A DNA stretch of 26,945 nt. It comes from CAYNNP01 sp964398215. Lineage in GTDB: Bacteria > Planctomycetota > Planctomycetia > Pirellulales > Pirellulaceae. Shown here piece by piece: positions 1 through 7,272 of this stretch. Each line of letters begins with the position of its first letter. Positions within the stretch are counted from its first letter, which is position 1. The stretch is from assembly GCA_964398215.1 (NCBI GenBank), contig CAYNNP010000064.1, positions 1 through 26,945 on the forward strand, written 5' to 3'. A program made the position numbers and the translations under genes. The notes under the pieces were generated by a model. That model worked only from the letters and a program-made list of their open reading frames with translations. It was not told where the DNA came from and made no database searches.

Positions 1-2
1 TC

Positions 3-317
3 GTTCGTGACGACTTTGCCTACGGACTGGACGAAGGCATTCTGACTTGCATTGATCTGAAAACCGGCGACCGCACTTGGAAAAAAGGGCGTTATCGTTA
101 CGGACAATTGATCTTGGTAAATGACTCGCTGGTGATCCAAAACGAATCAGGTGATGTCTCGATCGTTGCCGCAAATCCGGTTCGCTATCAACCGCTTGCA
201 ACCATTCCTGCGCTGACCGACCGAACTTGGAATCACCCAGTCGTGGCAGGCGGACGACTGTTGGTTCGCAATGATCGCGAAGCAGTTTGTTTTGAATTGC
301 CAACCGACGGCAAATGA
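3..317 (+). CDS. PQQ-like beta-propeller protein, C-terminal fragment
   Basis: The open frame enters from the left edge and stops at 315-317, so only the last 104 residues are visible. They carry beta-propeller blade signatures: ILTCIDLKTGDRTWKKG is the typical strand-turn-strand repeat of PQQ/BamB-like (quinoprotein alcohol dehydrogenase-like) propellers. It is followed by LVIQNESGDVSIV and a final VVAGGRLLVRNDREAVCFEL blade. Planctomycetes carry many such secreted or periplasmic proteins, usually of unknown substrate. The signal peptide, if any, lies outside the window. The fold call is secure, but enzymatic activity cannot be judged from this tail. An ATG-like or TTG start inside the fragment is not needed, because the frame is open to base 3. 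Confidence 0.8.
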   Translation, partial: VRDDFAYGLDEGILTCIDLKTGDRTWKKGRYRYGQLILVNDSLVIQNESGDVSIVAANPVRYQPLATIPALTDRTWNHPVVAGGRLLVRNDREAVCFELPTDGK

Positions 318-400
318 TAATTCAGGGTCGCTGTATTTTGTCGCGCCATCCTGCGCATGGACGAAACGTAGGTTGGCGACTTTTGGCCGACTGTCTGAGT

Positions 401-488
401 AACCACGAAATACACGAAGGACACGAAAAGCTTGCAGGACTGAGTCCAGCACATGTTCCCTCGTTGGTTCTTTCTTTCGTGTGTTTCG
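401..488. repeat. ACGAA tandem/inverted repeat between convergent genes
   Basis: Positions 405-430 hold three 9-nt units of the form ACGAANNAC (ACGAAATAC, ACGAAGGAC, ACGAAAAGC). The segment 406-421 is matched in inverted orientation by 473-488, with 14 of 16 positions complementary, so the transcript can fold into a long-looped hairpin. It fills the space between two convergent genes (stops at 317 and 492). From memory, ACCACGAAATACACGAAGGACACGAAA-like stretches are widespread between genes in planctomycetes and verrucomicrobia. Their function is unknown to me; a transcription-end or nucleoid role is a guess. Confidence 0.6.
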
Positions 489-491
489 AGC

Positions 492-1757
492 TTACGGCGA
501 CTTTCGCATTGCGGCCTGCGCGTTGTCGACCAATTTTTGCATCAGCAGGATCCTTGAGTTTGCTTGTTCTACTAACTCATCGTCTCCGCTTTCGCGAATC
601 AGGACTTGGTAGTTGTCCAATGCTCCCCGTGCGTACGCGGCGCGTCGGATCTTGGTGACCCTCACTTTTGATTGTGACGCTTGATCATACGTTTCAGCCA
701 AAACTCGTGTTAAAGCCAGACGCTCGGTCTTTGCAGTTTCTTCCCAAGGGCGATCTTCTTTGGCCGCATAGTCGTCCAAGATCTTTCTAGCCTCTGCCGC
801 CTCTTTAGTGTCAATCCATCGCTTAGAAATCTCGGTCAATAACCCCAGCCCTACGTGGATCGTTTCTTCGTCCTCAAGTAGCTGACGAGATTCTTCAACG
901 GCAGCTGCTGCCCATTCAGTTCGGGTTGGCCAGCCTTCCGCGCGTATCGCAGTTCTTGTTTCGGCAAATCGACTGCGGTTCCGGGCGTCTTCCTCAAGCC
1001 ATAACAGCGCTTCATGAAAAAAATTCGGTGGCGGCGCGCCATGTCCTCTTTGGGGAATCGCGTGTGCGTGCATTCGAATTCCCATTGCTTTAAAAATGGG
1101 CATTTGGACTTTGGGTAGCTCAAAGCCAATCGCTTCTCTTTCCCCACAGACACAAGCGATGCTCAGCCGGCCTCTTACGCGATCGATTCTCCATGGCAAC
1201 GTTGGCGTAGCAACACGAGCGTTCGCTACAAGCAGTCCGCCAAAGTACTCGGGGATCGCCATCGCAATTAATGCAGCTGTGCTTCCACCGCCAGAGTATC
1301 CCGCGATGTAGGTGTGGTCAGGATCAATATCATAGCGACGACGAACTTCATCCATGCAATCCAGCGTAATACGAACCCGCTCACTCAGTGGAACACGATT
1401 GCCCGCGCGATGGGGCTCCACATAGATCATTCCTTCAGCGACGCATGTTGGTCCAACCAAATCCCATCCCATCGGAGAATTAGTGAAGGGAATGAAAACA
1501 ATCAAGGAATGGGGACCGGGCGAAGCGGCGACAGGACCGTAGTAGTCATATCGTTGATCCGTCGAATCGTATCCAGTTAGTGTACCACCAGGAACTTCCT
1601 TGGGGCTGGTCCGGAAAACCGGATACATCCAATCCATCTGAGTCGGTGCTGTGACCTTGACTTTGATACGGCGCACAAACCTTTGTGCACAAACTTGAGT
1701 GGTAGCCAAACAAACCCATGTCATGACTAACAGGAACGCCGATCTTTTCCAGTTCAT
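492..1757 (-). CDS. Secreted alpha/beta-hydrolase (esterase-like) with C-terminal helical domain
   Basis: A 421-residue protein. I chose the ATG at 1757 because it opens directly into a signal peptide (MNWKRSAFLLVMTWVCLATTQ, cleavage near VCA-Q) and has GGTGG upstream; the frame stays open further upstream to an ATG at 1874. The hydrolase core shows an oxyanion-side strand (LIVFIPF), the nucleophile elbow GYSGGG with Ser at about residue 155, and a late RGHGAP with His at about 239. This resembles the PHB-depolymerase/phospholipase-carboxylesterase group. The acid residue is not assigned. After about residue 250 the chain becomes Glu/Arg/Ala-rich and helical, with no match I recognise. Substrate is unknown. 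It probably acts in the periplasm. Confidence 0.75.
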   Translation of the reverse strand: MNWKRSAFLLVMTWVCLATTQVCAQRFVRRIKVKVTAPTQMDWMYPVFRTSPKEVPGGTLTGYDSTDQRYDYYGPVAASPGPHSLIVFIPFTNSPMGWDLVGPTCVAEGMIYVEPHRAGNRVPLSERVRITLDCMDEVRRRYDIDPDHTYIAGYSGGGSTAALIAMAIPEYFGGLLVANARVATPTLPWRIDRVRGRLSIACVCGEREAIGFELPKVQMPIFKAMGIRMHAHAIPQRGHGAPPPNFFHEALLWLEEDARNRSRFAETRTAIRAEGWPTRTEWAAAAVEESRQLLEDEETIHVGLGLLTEISKRWIDTKEAAEARKILDDYAAKEDRPWEETAKTERLALTRVLAETYDQASQSKVRVTKIRRAAYARGALDNYQVLIRESGDDELVEQANSRILLMQKLVDNAQAAMRKSP

Positions 1758-2011
1758 TTGCCACCGATGATTTGAAGTCCTGGATACGCTAGCTTTAGTG
1801 ACGGTAGATGGTTCGCAAGCTCCCACGCGATCCGTTATCACTGGTATAAGTGCATTAGAACAGGGGGCAATCACCAGATGTGAAATAAAGGTCGTGATAA
1901 TTGGACGTTGTTTGCTCTGGCGTTCACGCTATTAGGTTGGCTGTTGATGCGAGATGTCAGCTAGAATCTAACGTTGACGATTCGCGCGCCTTGTTATTTG
2001 TTGAGAACGAT
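1758..2011. promoter_or_regulatory. Divergent intergenic region with candidate promoters
   Basis: This region separates the minus-strand esterase from the plus-strand carbon-nitrogen hydrolase and must serve both. On the minus strand, TTGCCC (1870-1865) and TATACC (1848-1843) are 16 nt apart and match the sigma-70 consensus 4/6 each. On the plus strand, TAGAAT (1962-1967) is a good -10 match, but the best upstream box (TTGGCT) is 19 nt away. Both are weak calls made by eye. No operator or riboswitch was recognised. Confidence 0.25.
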
Positions 2012-3334
2012 ATGAAATTGATCGCCGTCTTTTTTGCCGCTGTGAGTTGGTTTGGCTGTTTGTATTCTTGCCCGAGTCTTGCCGATGGTTGGGAATCTCT
2101 GGCGCCGCGCGATGAAATTCGTCCGGCTTTCTCTCGCGATGGCGATACATTGCAGATTGCGGTTGAGAACGACAAGCATGGCTTGATGGGTTCGTGGCAA
2201 AACACGTTTGCTATACAAGGCGGTCAGCACTATCGTTTTGAGGTGCGGCGTAAAACGACTGGCGTTGATTTGGTGCGCCGCGCCGCGATCGCTCGGATTG
2301 TTTGGCTTGATAAAAATGGCAAAAAAACACGTCGCGCCGATCCTACCTTTACCACCTACTATGCTGGTGAGCGGCCGCAAGCCGAACCGGATTTTCCTGC
2401 TGTCGAAAAAAGGCTTGCCGACGGTTGGACTTTAGTTTCTGGGACTTTTGTTGCGCCGCCCAGTGCTGTGTCTGCGCGAATCGAACTGCATCTGCGATGG
2501 GCGCCGCCAAAGGCAAAAGTTGTCTGGTCCATTCCGAGTTTGACCAAGACGTCAGCGCCGCCGCCTCGCCAAGTCAAACTTGCCTCCGTGCATTTTCAGC
2601 CCAAAGCCGGAACGACGGCTGCCGAAAAATGCAAGCTGTTCACGCCGTTGATTGCGAAGGCTGCCGATCAAGGCGCCGATTTGATCGTGCTGCCGGAAAC
2701 GTTGACTTACTATCACAGTGGTGGCAGTTACGCGGACGCGGCTGAATCGATTCCTGGACCGTCGACCGAGTTCTTTTCAAAGCTCGCCAAGCAACATGAT
2801 ACGTACATCGTGGCCGGGTTGATCGAACGCGACCAGCACCTGATTTACAACGTGGCGGTATTGGTCGGGCCCGATGGATTGGTGGGCAAGTATCGCAAAG
2901 TTACTTTACCGCGCGGCGAAATCGAAAGCGGTGTGATGCCTGGCCAAGAATACCCGGTGTTTGAAACACGATTTGGCAAAGTCGGCATGATGGTTTGTTA
3001 CGACGGATTCTTTCCCGAAGTCGCCCGGGAGCTCTCGAATCGTGGTGCCGAAGTGATCGCGTGGCCTGTCTGGGGATGCAATCCGATACTTGGCGCTGCT
3101 CGAGCTTGCGAAAACCACGTCTACGTGGTCAGCAGTACTTACACAGACACGAGTCGCAATTGGACGGTCAGTGCGGTTTTCGGGCACGACGGCAAGCCAC
3201 TGGCAAAAGCCGAAAACTGGGGCACGATTGCGATAGCGAAAGTCGACCTGAACAAGCCAAATTATTGGCATAGCCTGGGCGACTTCCGTGCTCAAATCCA
3301 ACGTCACCGCCCGAAGGTCGCGCCCGTTCCGTAA
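2012..3334 (+). CDS. Exported carbon-nitrogen hydrolase (nitrilase superfamily)
   Basis: A 440-residue protein. The ATG at 2012 is preferred over the upstream in-frame start at 1901 because it begins a clean signal peptide (MKLIAVFFAAVSWFGCLYSC, cleavage near SLA-D). Residues about 25-185 look like a beta-sandwich carbohydrate-binding-type domain. Residues about 188-435 are a nitrilase-superfamily domain with all three catalytic residues: Glu229 in LIVLPETLTYY, Lys296 in GKYRKVTLP, and Cys329 in GMMVCYDGFFPE. Family members hydrolyse amide or nitrile C-N bonds. Most are cytoplasmic, so an exported, two-domain version is less usual. The substrate cannot be inferred. It stands alone, divergent from the esterase and convergent with the gene ending at 3410. 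Confidence 0.85.
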   Translation: MKLIAVFFAAVSWFGCLYSCPSLADGWESLAPRDEIRPAFSRDGDTLQIAVENDKHGLMGSWQNTFAIQGGQHYRFEVRRKTTGVDLVRRAAIARIVWLDKNGKKTRRADPTFTTYYAGERPQAEPDFPAVEKRLADGWTLVSGTFVAPPSAVSARIELHLRWAPPKAKVVWSIPSLTKTSAPPPRQVKLASVHFQPKAGTTAAEKCKLFTPLIAKAADQGADLIVLPETLTYYHSGGSYADAAESIPGPSTEFFSKLAKQHDTYIVAGLIERDQHLIYNVAVLVGPDGLVGKYRKVTLPRGEIESGVMPGQEYPVFETRFGKVGMMVCYDGFFPEVARELSNRGAEVIAWPVWGCNPILGAARACENHVYVVSSTYTDTSRNWTVSAVFGHDGKPLAKAENWGTIAIAKVDLNKPNYWHSLGDFRAQIQRHRPKVAPVP

Positions 3335-3409
3335 AACGATTGCGACGTGACGGAAGGCGATGGGTTACCGTTGTGGGCCTCTTTTTGCAACGCGACTGAG
3401 CAGTGAGGA

Positions 3410-3751
3410 CTATTCTTCCTCTCCACATGATTCGCAGGTAACCGTCTGCGTAGACTGTTCCTTGTGATCAATTATGATGGTGGAAACAGCCGTCACTTCG
3501 TGACTTTGTCCACATTCAACAGAAATGGAAAAAGTATATGGGGTTGTTGTCACGTTGTTACTATTCGTAGTCGGCTCTCCCGGAGTTGCTTGCACGCTTC
3601 CCGCGCCAGGTACGCTAACGTCAACTCCCTCAGAAGTTTCGTTTGGCTCAGTCAGTACATTCAACGTTCCATCGATCCTGCATTCTCCGTCTTCGCATAC
3701 ACAGACAAATGGGTCGGGTACGATCTCACTTAATCGTTTGAACTCGGCCAT
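3410..3751 (-). CDS. Small acidic cysteine-containing protein of unknown function, coupled to kinase
   Basis: I do not recognise this family. The 113-residue chain has no signal peptide or membrane segment. It contains a CVCEDGEC cluster (Cys17, 19, 24), a Ser/Thr/Pro-rich middle (residues about 35-72), Cys80, and a C-terminal CESCGEEE tail (Cys106, 109). Six cysteines could bind metal or form disulfides. Two adjacent ATGs are possible. The second (3751) lies 6 nt after AAAGGA and is preferred; the first (3754) would add one Met. The kinase stop TGA overlaps this start (TGATG), so the two are almost certainly co-translated. The Ser/Thr-rich linker makes it a candidate substrate or partner of the kinase, which is inference only. 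Confidence 0.65.
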   Translation of the reverse strand: MAEFKRLSEIVPDPFVCVCEDGECRIDGTLNVLTEPNETSEGVDVSVPGAGSVQATPGEPTTNSNNVTTTPYTFSISVECGQSHEVTAVSTIIIDHKEQSTQTVTCESCGEEE

Positions 3752-5349
3752 CATAATTCCTTTAATTGAAAGTTTCGAATTATCATTTGCCCCATCGCAT
3801 TAACGCCTGCCAGGGTGTTGTTTGCAACCCCCACCTGCAGGTTTTTGTTCACAATCCCTGGCAATTCGCGTCCATCTACCATCACTTTTGCAAGTTTTCC
3901 GTTTCGTACCTCAGCCTTTAATGACAAGTTTTTCGGAAAGCTTTTGCTTATTTCTTCAAAATGCAAATAGTTACTGCTGGTGATTCCAAAGTGGCGTGTC
4001 GAGTTGTCGACTTCTGATTCTGTGATCACAAGACTAACGGGAGAGTTGACGCCAGACGCGCCAAATTTCAACAGTGTTAAATTATATTTTTCGGGCTGAA
4101 TGGAGGTTTTGTGAGCGTTGACCATAAACCCTACATAGCCAATTTCTGACAAAATATCGACGTCAGCGCTCATTTCAAAGTCACCACCGGCCACTTCGTG
4201 TGTCGCAAAGCAAGCGCTGCTGGAGTTTGAGCGAATATGAATGGAACCCTGATTGTCAATGAATGCATGGTCTTTCGGCGAAGAGTGCTGCCATGCGATT
4301 GGTGTTAGGGCTAGTGGTTCGCTGGGCTTTGAAAAGGATTTACTGAGCGCGAATCCGACAATGCAAACAAGTGTTAGCAGTACACCAATAGCCGATGCGA
4401 TTGACGATGCGGCTCGACGCTTCGGCTTGGGCTGTATGCGCAGCAAAGACTTGACCTGCATTGCGTTGCTCGGTCTTGCTGCGACGTCTTTTTCCAAACA
4501 CTTCAGACAAATCGATTCGAGTTGGTCCGAAATGGACTCGTCAATCTGTGACGGCGGCTTAACGGATCTTGATATGATTTGGTTAAACAAGTCCTTTCGC
4601 GAGTCGGCAGCGAACGGCCTTTTTCCTGTTAGCTGTTCGTACAAGATGACACCCAGACTGAAGATGTCCGAACGACCGTCCAAGTCGCTGGGAGGCATCG
4701 TGATTTGCTCTGGTGACATGTACACCGGCGTACCAGCGGCGCGCGAGGTGCCAGGATCGTGTTCGTTGATCGCTAAACCAAAATCGGTGACTTTCGCAAT
4801 TCCATCTTTTGAAATCAGAATGTTCTCTGGTTTAAGGTCCCTGTGTACGAAACCTCTCTTGTGGGCAAAGTGGATGGCGTCAGCGACATCAGCCAGCAGT
4901 TGCAATCGCTCTTCGCGAGTTTCTTTCTCAATTGGCACTCGCGACAGTGGTTCTCCATCCACATACTCCATCACGATAAACGGCACTCCTTTGTCGTTCT
5001 TGCCCGCATCATAGATCGAAACAACATGGGCGTGCTGGAGCTTGGCTAGAAATCGGGCCTCTTTGATGAACGACGCGACCAGAGCAGGATCCCAATCCGA
5101 TGCTGAATTGGGAACTTTGATCGCAACAACTCTATCTAAGGTTGGATCAAGGGCGCGGAAGACGGTACCAAAGCCACCGGAGCCAATTCGTTCTTGGATG
5201 ACGTAACGTCCAAAATCACCCGACGACGCTTGAACATCAGCATCGAACGAAAGGGACTCTGGTTTTTTTTCGGTTCGGTTTAAATCGGCTCGAGTGCCAA
5301 TTGAGCTGACTGTTAGGTTGTCAGCGTTTGGGTCAGAATCTGCGGTCAC
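3751..5349 (-). CDS. Transmembrane Ser/Thr protein kinase with extracytoplasmic C-terminal domain
   Basis: A 532-residue protein. The start is taken as GTG at 5349 because AGGAG lies 7 nt upstream; a TTG at 5364 is also in frame but has the AGGAG after it. The kinase domain (about 47-306) is complete: Gly loop GSGGFG, Lys78 in VAIK, HRDLKPEN with Asp171, DFG Asp189, SPEQ in place of APE, and DIFSLGVIL. A membrane helix (about 317-337) follows a basic KPKRR stop. The outer domain (about 345-532) resembles a LamG/concanavalin-like or DUF1080-type beta-sandwich (DFEMSADVDIL, IGYVGFMVNA, IIRNFQLKEL) and may sense a ligand. This architecture is common in planctomycetes. The downstream cysteine protein overlaps its stop. 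Its promoter region is interrupted by the scaffold gap. Confidence 0.9.
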   Translation of the reverse strand: MTADSDPNADNLTVSSIGTRADLNRTEKKPESLSFDADVQASSGDFGRYVIQERIGSGGFGTVFRALDPTLDRVVAIKVPNSASDWDPALVASFIKEARFLAKLQHAHVVSIYDAGKNDKGVPFIVMEYVDGEPLSRVPIEKETREERLQLLADVADAIHFAHKRGFVHRDLKPENILISKDGIAKVTDFGLAINEHDPGTSRAAGTPVYMSPEQITMPPSDLDGRSDIFSLGVILYEQLTGKRPFAADSRKDLFNQIISRSVKPPSQIDESISDQLESICLKCLEKDVAARPSNAMQVKSLLRIQPKPKRRAASSIASAIGVLLTLVCIVGFALSKSFSKPSEPLALTPIAWQHSSPKDHAFIDNQGSIHIRSNSSSACFATHEVAGGDFEMSADVDILSEIGYVGFMVNAHKTSIQPEKYNLTLLKFGASGVNSPVSLVITESEVDNSTRHFGITSSNYLHFEEISKSFPKNLSLKAEVRNGKLAKVMVDGRELPGIVNKNLQVGVANNTLAGVNAMGQMIIRNFQLKEL

Positions 5350-5356
5350 ATCCCAT

Positions 5357-5361
5357 CTCCT
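5357..5361 (-). promoter_or_regulatory. Shine-Dalgarno AGGAG that sets the kinase start
   Basis: On the minus strand AGGAG is followed by a 7-nt spacer (ATGGGAT) and GTG at 5349-5347, which is in frame with the kinase. An ATG sits inside the spacer but is out of frame. This decides between the GTG (5349) and the TTG (5364) starts. Confidence 0.65.
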
Positions 5362-5412
5362 CAAGCAACTTTCTGGGGCAGAAGATCGCTTTGCGTGCCA
5401 TTGATATTAGGG

Positions 5413-5512
5413 NNNNNNNNNNNNNNNNNNNNNNNNNNNNNNNNNNNNNNNNNNNNNNNNNNNNNNNNNNNNNNNNNNNNNNNNNNNNNNNNNNNNNNNN
5501 NNNNNNNNNNNN
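5413..5512. other. Scaffold gap (100 N) with 13-bp overlapping flanks
   Basis: Exactly 100 N, the usual placeholder for a gap of unknown size. The 13 bases before it (5400-5412, ATTGATATTAGGG) are repeated immediately after it (5513-5525). A chance match of 13 bases at that exact spot is very unlikely. The contigs probably overlap, and the real distance may be shorter by 113 bp. Confidence 0.85.
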
Positions 5513-6045
5513 ATTGATATTAGGGCTCGATGTTCACGTGATGGCCATCGGATACCTCTATCAGGGGTCCAAGGTAGCAAGGAAATTGGACAAAAGCAAA
5601 TCGGGCCTCCCAAAATGTTCAAAATTGTTCGTGAACGGGTTTTAGCAAGATCCACTACTGGCGGACGCGATGCAGAAAAGCCATTCAAAATCCAAGATAG
5701 AAGCTCCGAAAGATCTGTTGTGTACACCTGCTTTATTGAGCCAACCGTGAACTCCCGTAGGGTTTTCGCTGATCGCAAAAGTGCTTGTGCGCCGCCGCTG
5801 CAAGGTCCGTCTTACTGGTAGACGAAATTCAAATCGCGCGTAGTCACTTGGCGTGATTTTCCCGAACCTGCATGAAAGAATCCTCGTCCCAGTAGTCACT
5901 GTAAAACAACTCTTGCTCTGGGCTTGCCCAGTAAGGATAATGTTTTCAGTCGGGTCGCAATGACGCGTTGCGACGGACACTTCAGTACGATTCGCTGTTC
6001 CGTTCTGGTTGGCACCTGGAATAGCTGTCGTCTTACTTAAGTTAA

Positions 6046-6222
6046 AAAGGAGGTGATCGAGTGGATTATTGCTGTACTTGCCAACGGGGTGGTAACCCGT
6101 AGTTTACGTCGGCGGGCTGTTGCTACGGCACGGCCACCCCGCTCGCTATCATCCATATATGATATTTGCGAGTTAAACGCCCGCAGGTTGGATGCACCTT
6201 GGTCCGACCTGCGGGTTTTTTT
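6046..6222 (+). ncRNA. Candidate structured small RNA with perfect anti-SD-binding 5' element
   Basis: No protein family fits this stretch, but its folding potential is dense. AAAGGAGGTGATC (6046-6058) is the exact complement of the universal 16S rRNA 3' tail. A nested hairpin follows: outer arms 6085-6092/6134-6141 (CGGGGTGG/CCACCCCG) and inner arms 6097-6102/6123-6128 (CCGTAG/CTACGG). Directly abutting it is a second hairpin, 6142-6152/6159-6172 (CTCGC and TATCAT arms with a 3-nt bulge). The last element is an intrinsic terminator at 6180-6222. A 13-codon reading frame, GTG at 6061 to TAG at 6100-6102, sits at ideal spacing after the SD element, so this could also be a leader peptide or tiny gene. 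A longer GTG frame from 6054 exists too. The 5' end is inferred; no convincing promoter was found. It converges with the RNase HII-like gene 36 bp away. Confidence 0.5.
6180..6222 (+). terminator. Strong intrinsic terminator
   Basis: CCCGCAGGTTGG (6180-6191) pairs with CCGACCTGCGGG (6204-6215), 12 bp with one G-U, around a 12-nt loop, followed directly by seven T (6216-6222). On the opposite strand the stem is followed by CGTTTAA rather than a T run, so the plus strand is clearly preferred. It ends the candidate RNA. It may work weakly in reverse for the convergent gene ending at 6258. Confidence 0.88.
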
Positions 6223-6257
6223 AATGCGCTGACTTCTATCTCGCTGAGCCAGCGGCA

Positions 6258-7226
6258 TTACCGATTACGAATCAGCTGCTGAGATTCAATTTTCAATTTC
6301 TTGATCGTTGCGGCTTCGACTTTCAAGAAACGTTCGGCGTCAGTTGGGTAACCAGCAGTGGGCTCGTAGGCCTGCTTTCCAATGTGCTTTGATTCAAAGT
6401 AGGCGTTGAATCGGTCCATCATCCGTTCACGAATGTACTTGGCATACAAGGACGACATTGCAACCGGAGTGAATCGGTCGCCTTTGACAGAAAAATGGAC
6501 GCTTGTTTGGACGTCATTTTGTTTCAGCCGATAGGAACTCCGCTCTTTCGTTTCCGAATCAATCATCACCATCGATTCGTCAAACAAATGTTGAAGGACT
6601 CCTGCATAGTAACGTCGCCCGCCGTGGCGATCACAGTAAACATGTGCCCGACTGCTGTTCGCGGAATGCGCGTCGAGCAATGACTTGAGCAACGCGAGGG
6701 TCGACTGTGAAAGGAGATCCGACTTGTTGACACCATTTTGGCAAATGAGGTTGAACTCGGCGGCAGTGATAACGCGCGCAACCACGCCCAGAAAACGAAT
6801 TCCGGTTGAACTCCATTTCTGAATCGCTTCACTGGTCGCCGTCGCTGGCAGAAAGCTCGGTTCTTGCTCAAATGGTTTCAGCCAAGCGGTCGCATCGATC
6901 GACGGCATGTCATCGCTGGCGATTTGGCGCAATAAATCGATCAGCCGTTCGGCATCGTCCAGCTGCTCGCACCATTGATTTCCAGTGCTGATTGCGGCGT
7001 GTAGCTTGGCCAGTGGATTTGTCTTGCCAGGCTGAAAGATCGCTTTGGAATCGTTCACGACAACCGATTGGTCGTCAATCTTGGTGGTCGTCGCGAGTGG
7101 TTCAAAGACTTTCGAGAGCTCTTGGTCGCTCTGATAATCATCTGGAATAAACCAAGCGGTTGCGACTATCGTCAGGGGGCCGAGCTTTGGTCCATATCCA
7201 GCTTCGTCCGTGGCAATCAACAGCAT
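6258..7226 (-). CDS. Diverged RNase HII-like protein
   Basis: A 322-residue protein starting at the ATG at 7226. Its N-terminus TDEAGYGPKLGPL (Asp7, Glu8) corresponds to the DEAGRGPLAGP motif of RNase HII. NDSKAIF (59-64) matches the family's DSK element, VYCDRHGG (Asp199) fits the third acidic position, and AMSSLYAKYIRERMMDRF (257-273) matches the ASIVAKVTRDR block. GYPTDAERF corresponds to GYGT. In the last block the catalytic Asp of TRDR is replaced by Glu267 (IRER). The chain is about 100 residues longer than typical RNase HII (about 200), with an insertion around 85-170. RNase HII cleaves RNA at ribonucleotides embedded in DNA. Whether this version is active is unclear. It lies last in the tsaD-mqnBD-SUMF direction, 46 bp after the SUMF gene. 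Confidence 0.7.
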   Translation of the reverse strand: MLLIATDEAGYGPKLGPLTIVATAWFIPDDYQSDQELSKVFEPLATTTKIDDQSVVVNDSKAIFQPGKTNPLAKLHAAISTGNQWCEQLDDAERLIDLLRQIASDDMPSIDATAWLKPFEQEPSFLPATATSEAIQKWSSTGIRFLGVVARVITAAEFNLICQNGVNKSDLLSQSTLALLKSLLDAHSANSSRAHVYCDRHGGRRYYAGVLQHLFDESMVMIDSETKERSSYRLKQNDVQTSVHFSVKGDRFTPVAMSSLYAKYIRERMMDRFNAYFESKHIGKQAYEPTAGYPTDAERFLKVEAATIKKLKIESQQLIRNR

Positions 7227-7272
7227 TTATTTCGTTCCATCTTTTCAGCACCGAGAGCGAGTTGCTGAATCA

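Larger units (their letters stand above)
5350..6045. other. Gene-poor region upstream of the kinase; small inverted repeats only
   Basis: Apart from the N run, no coding frame here has a family match or plausible composition on either strand. The region should contain the minus-strand promoter of the kinase pair and the plus-strand promoter of the RNA that follows; I could not pick either with confidence. Two small palindromes are visible: a perfect 7-bp inverted repeat GTCGCAA/TTGCGAC (5954-5960 and 5968-5974, 7-nt loop) and CTGGGC/GCCCAG (5918-5931). Either could be an operator half-site pair or an RNA stem. I see nothing else. Confidence 0.5.

Noticed and set aside
4253..5014. A 253-codon plus-strand frame antisense to the kinase
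   Set aside because: Composition and location mark it as the shadow of the kinase gene; no RBS or family match.
5407..5980. Minus-strand frames next to and across the first N run
   Set aside because: They include N residues or show low-complexity, non-conserved sequence; no start signal or domain.
6046..6058. A remnant of a 16S rRNA gene end
   Set aside because: Only 13 nt match the 16S 3' tail (as complement on the plus strand) and the adjacent sequence does not continue as 16S.
6037..6258. A 73-codon minus-strand frame through the candidate RNA region (Arg-rich)
   Set aside because: No family match, it runs antisense through the terminator, and its apparent pattern comes from the inverted repeats. 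Kept only as an alternative reading.
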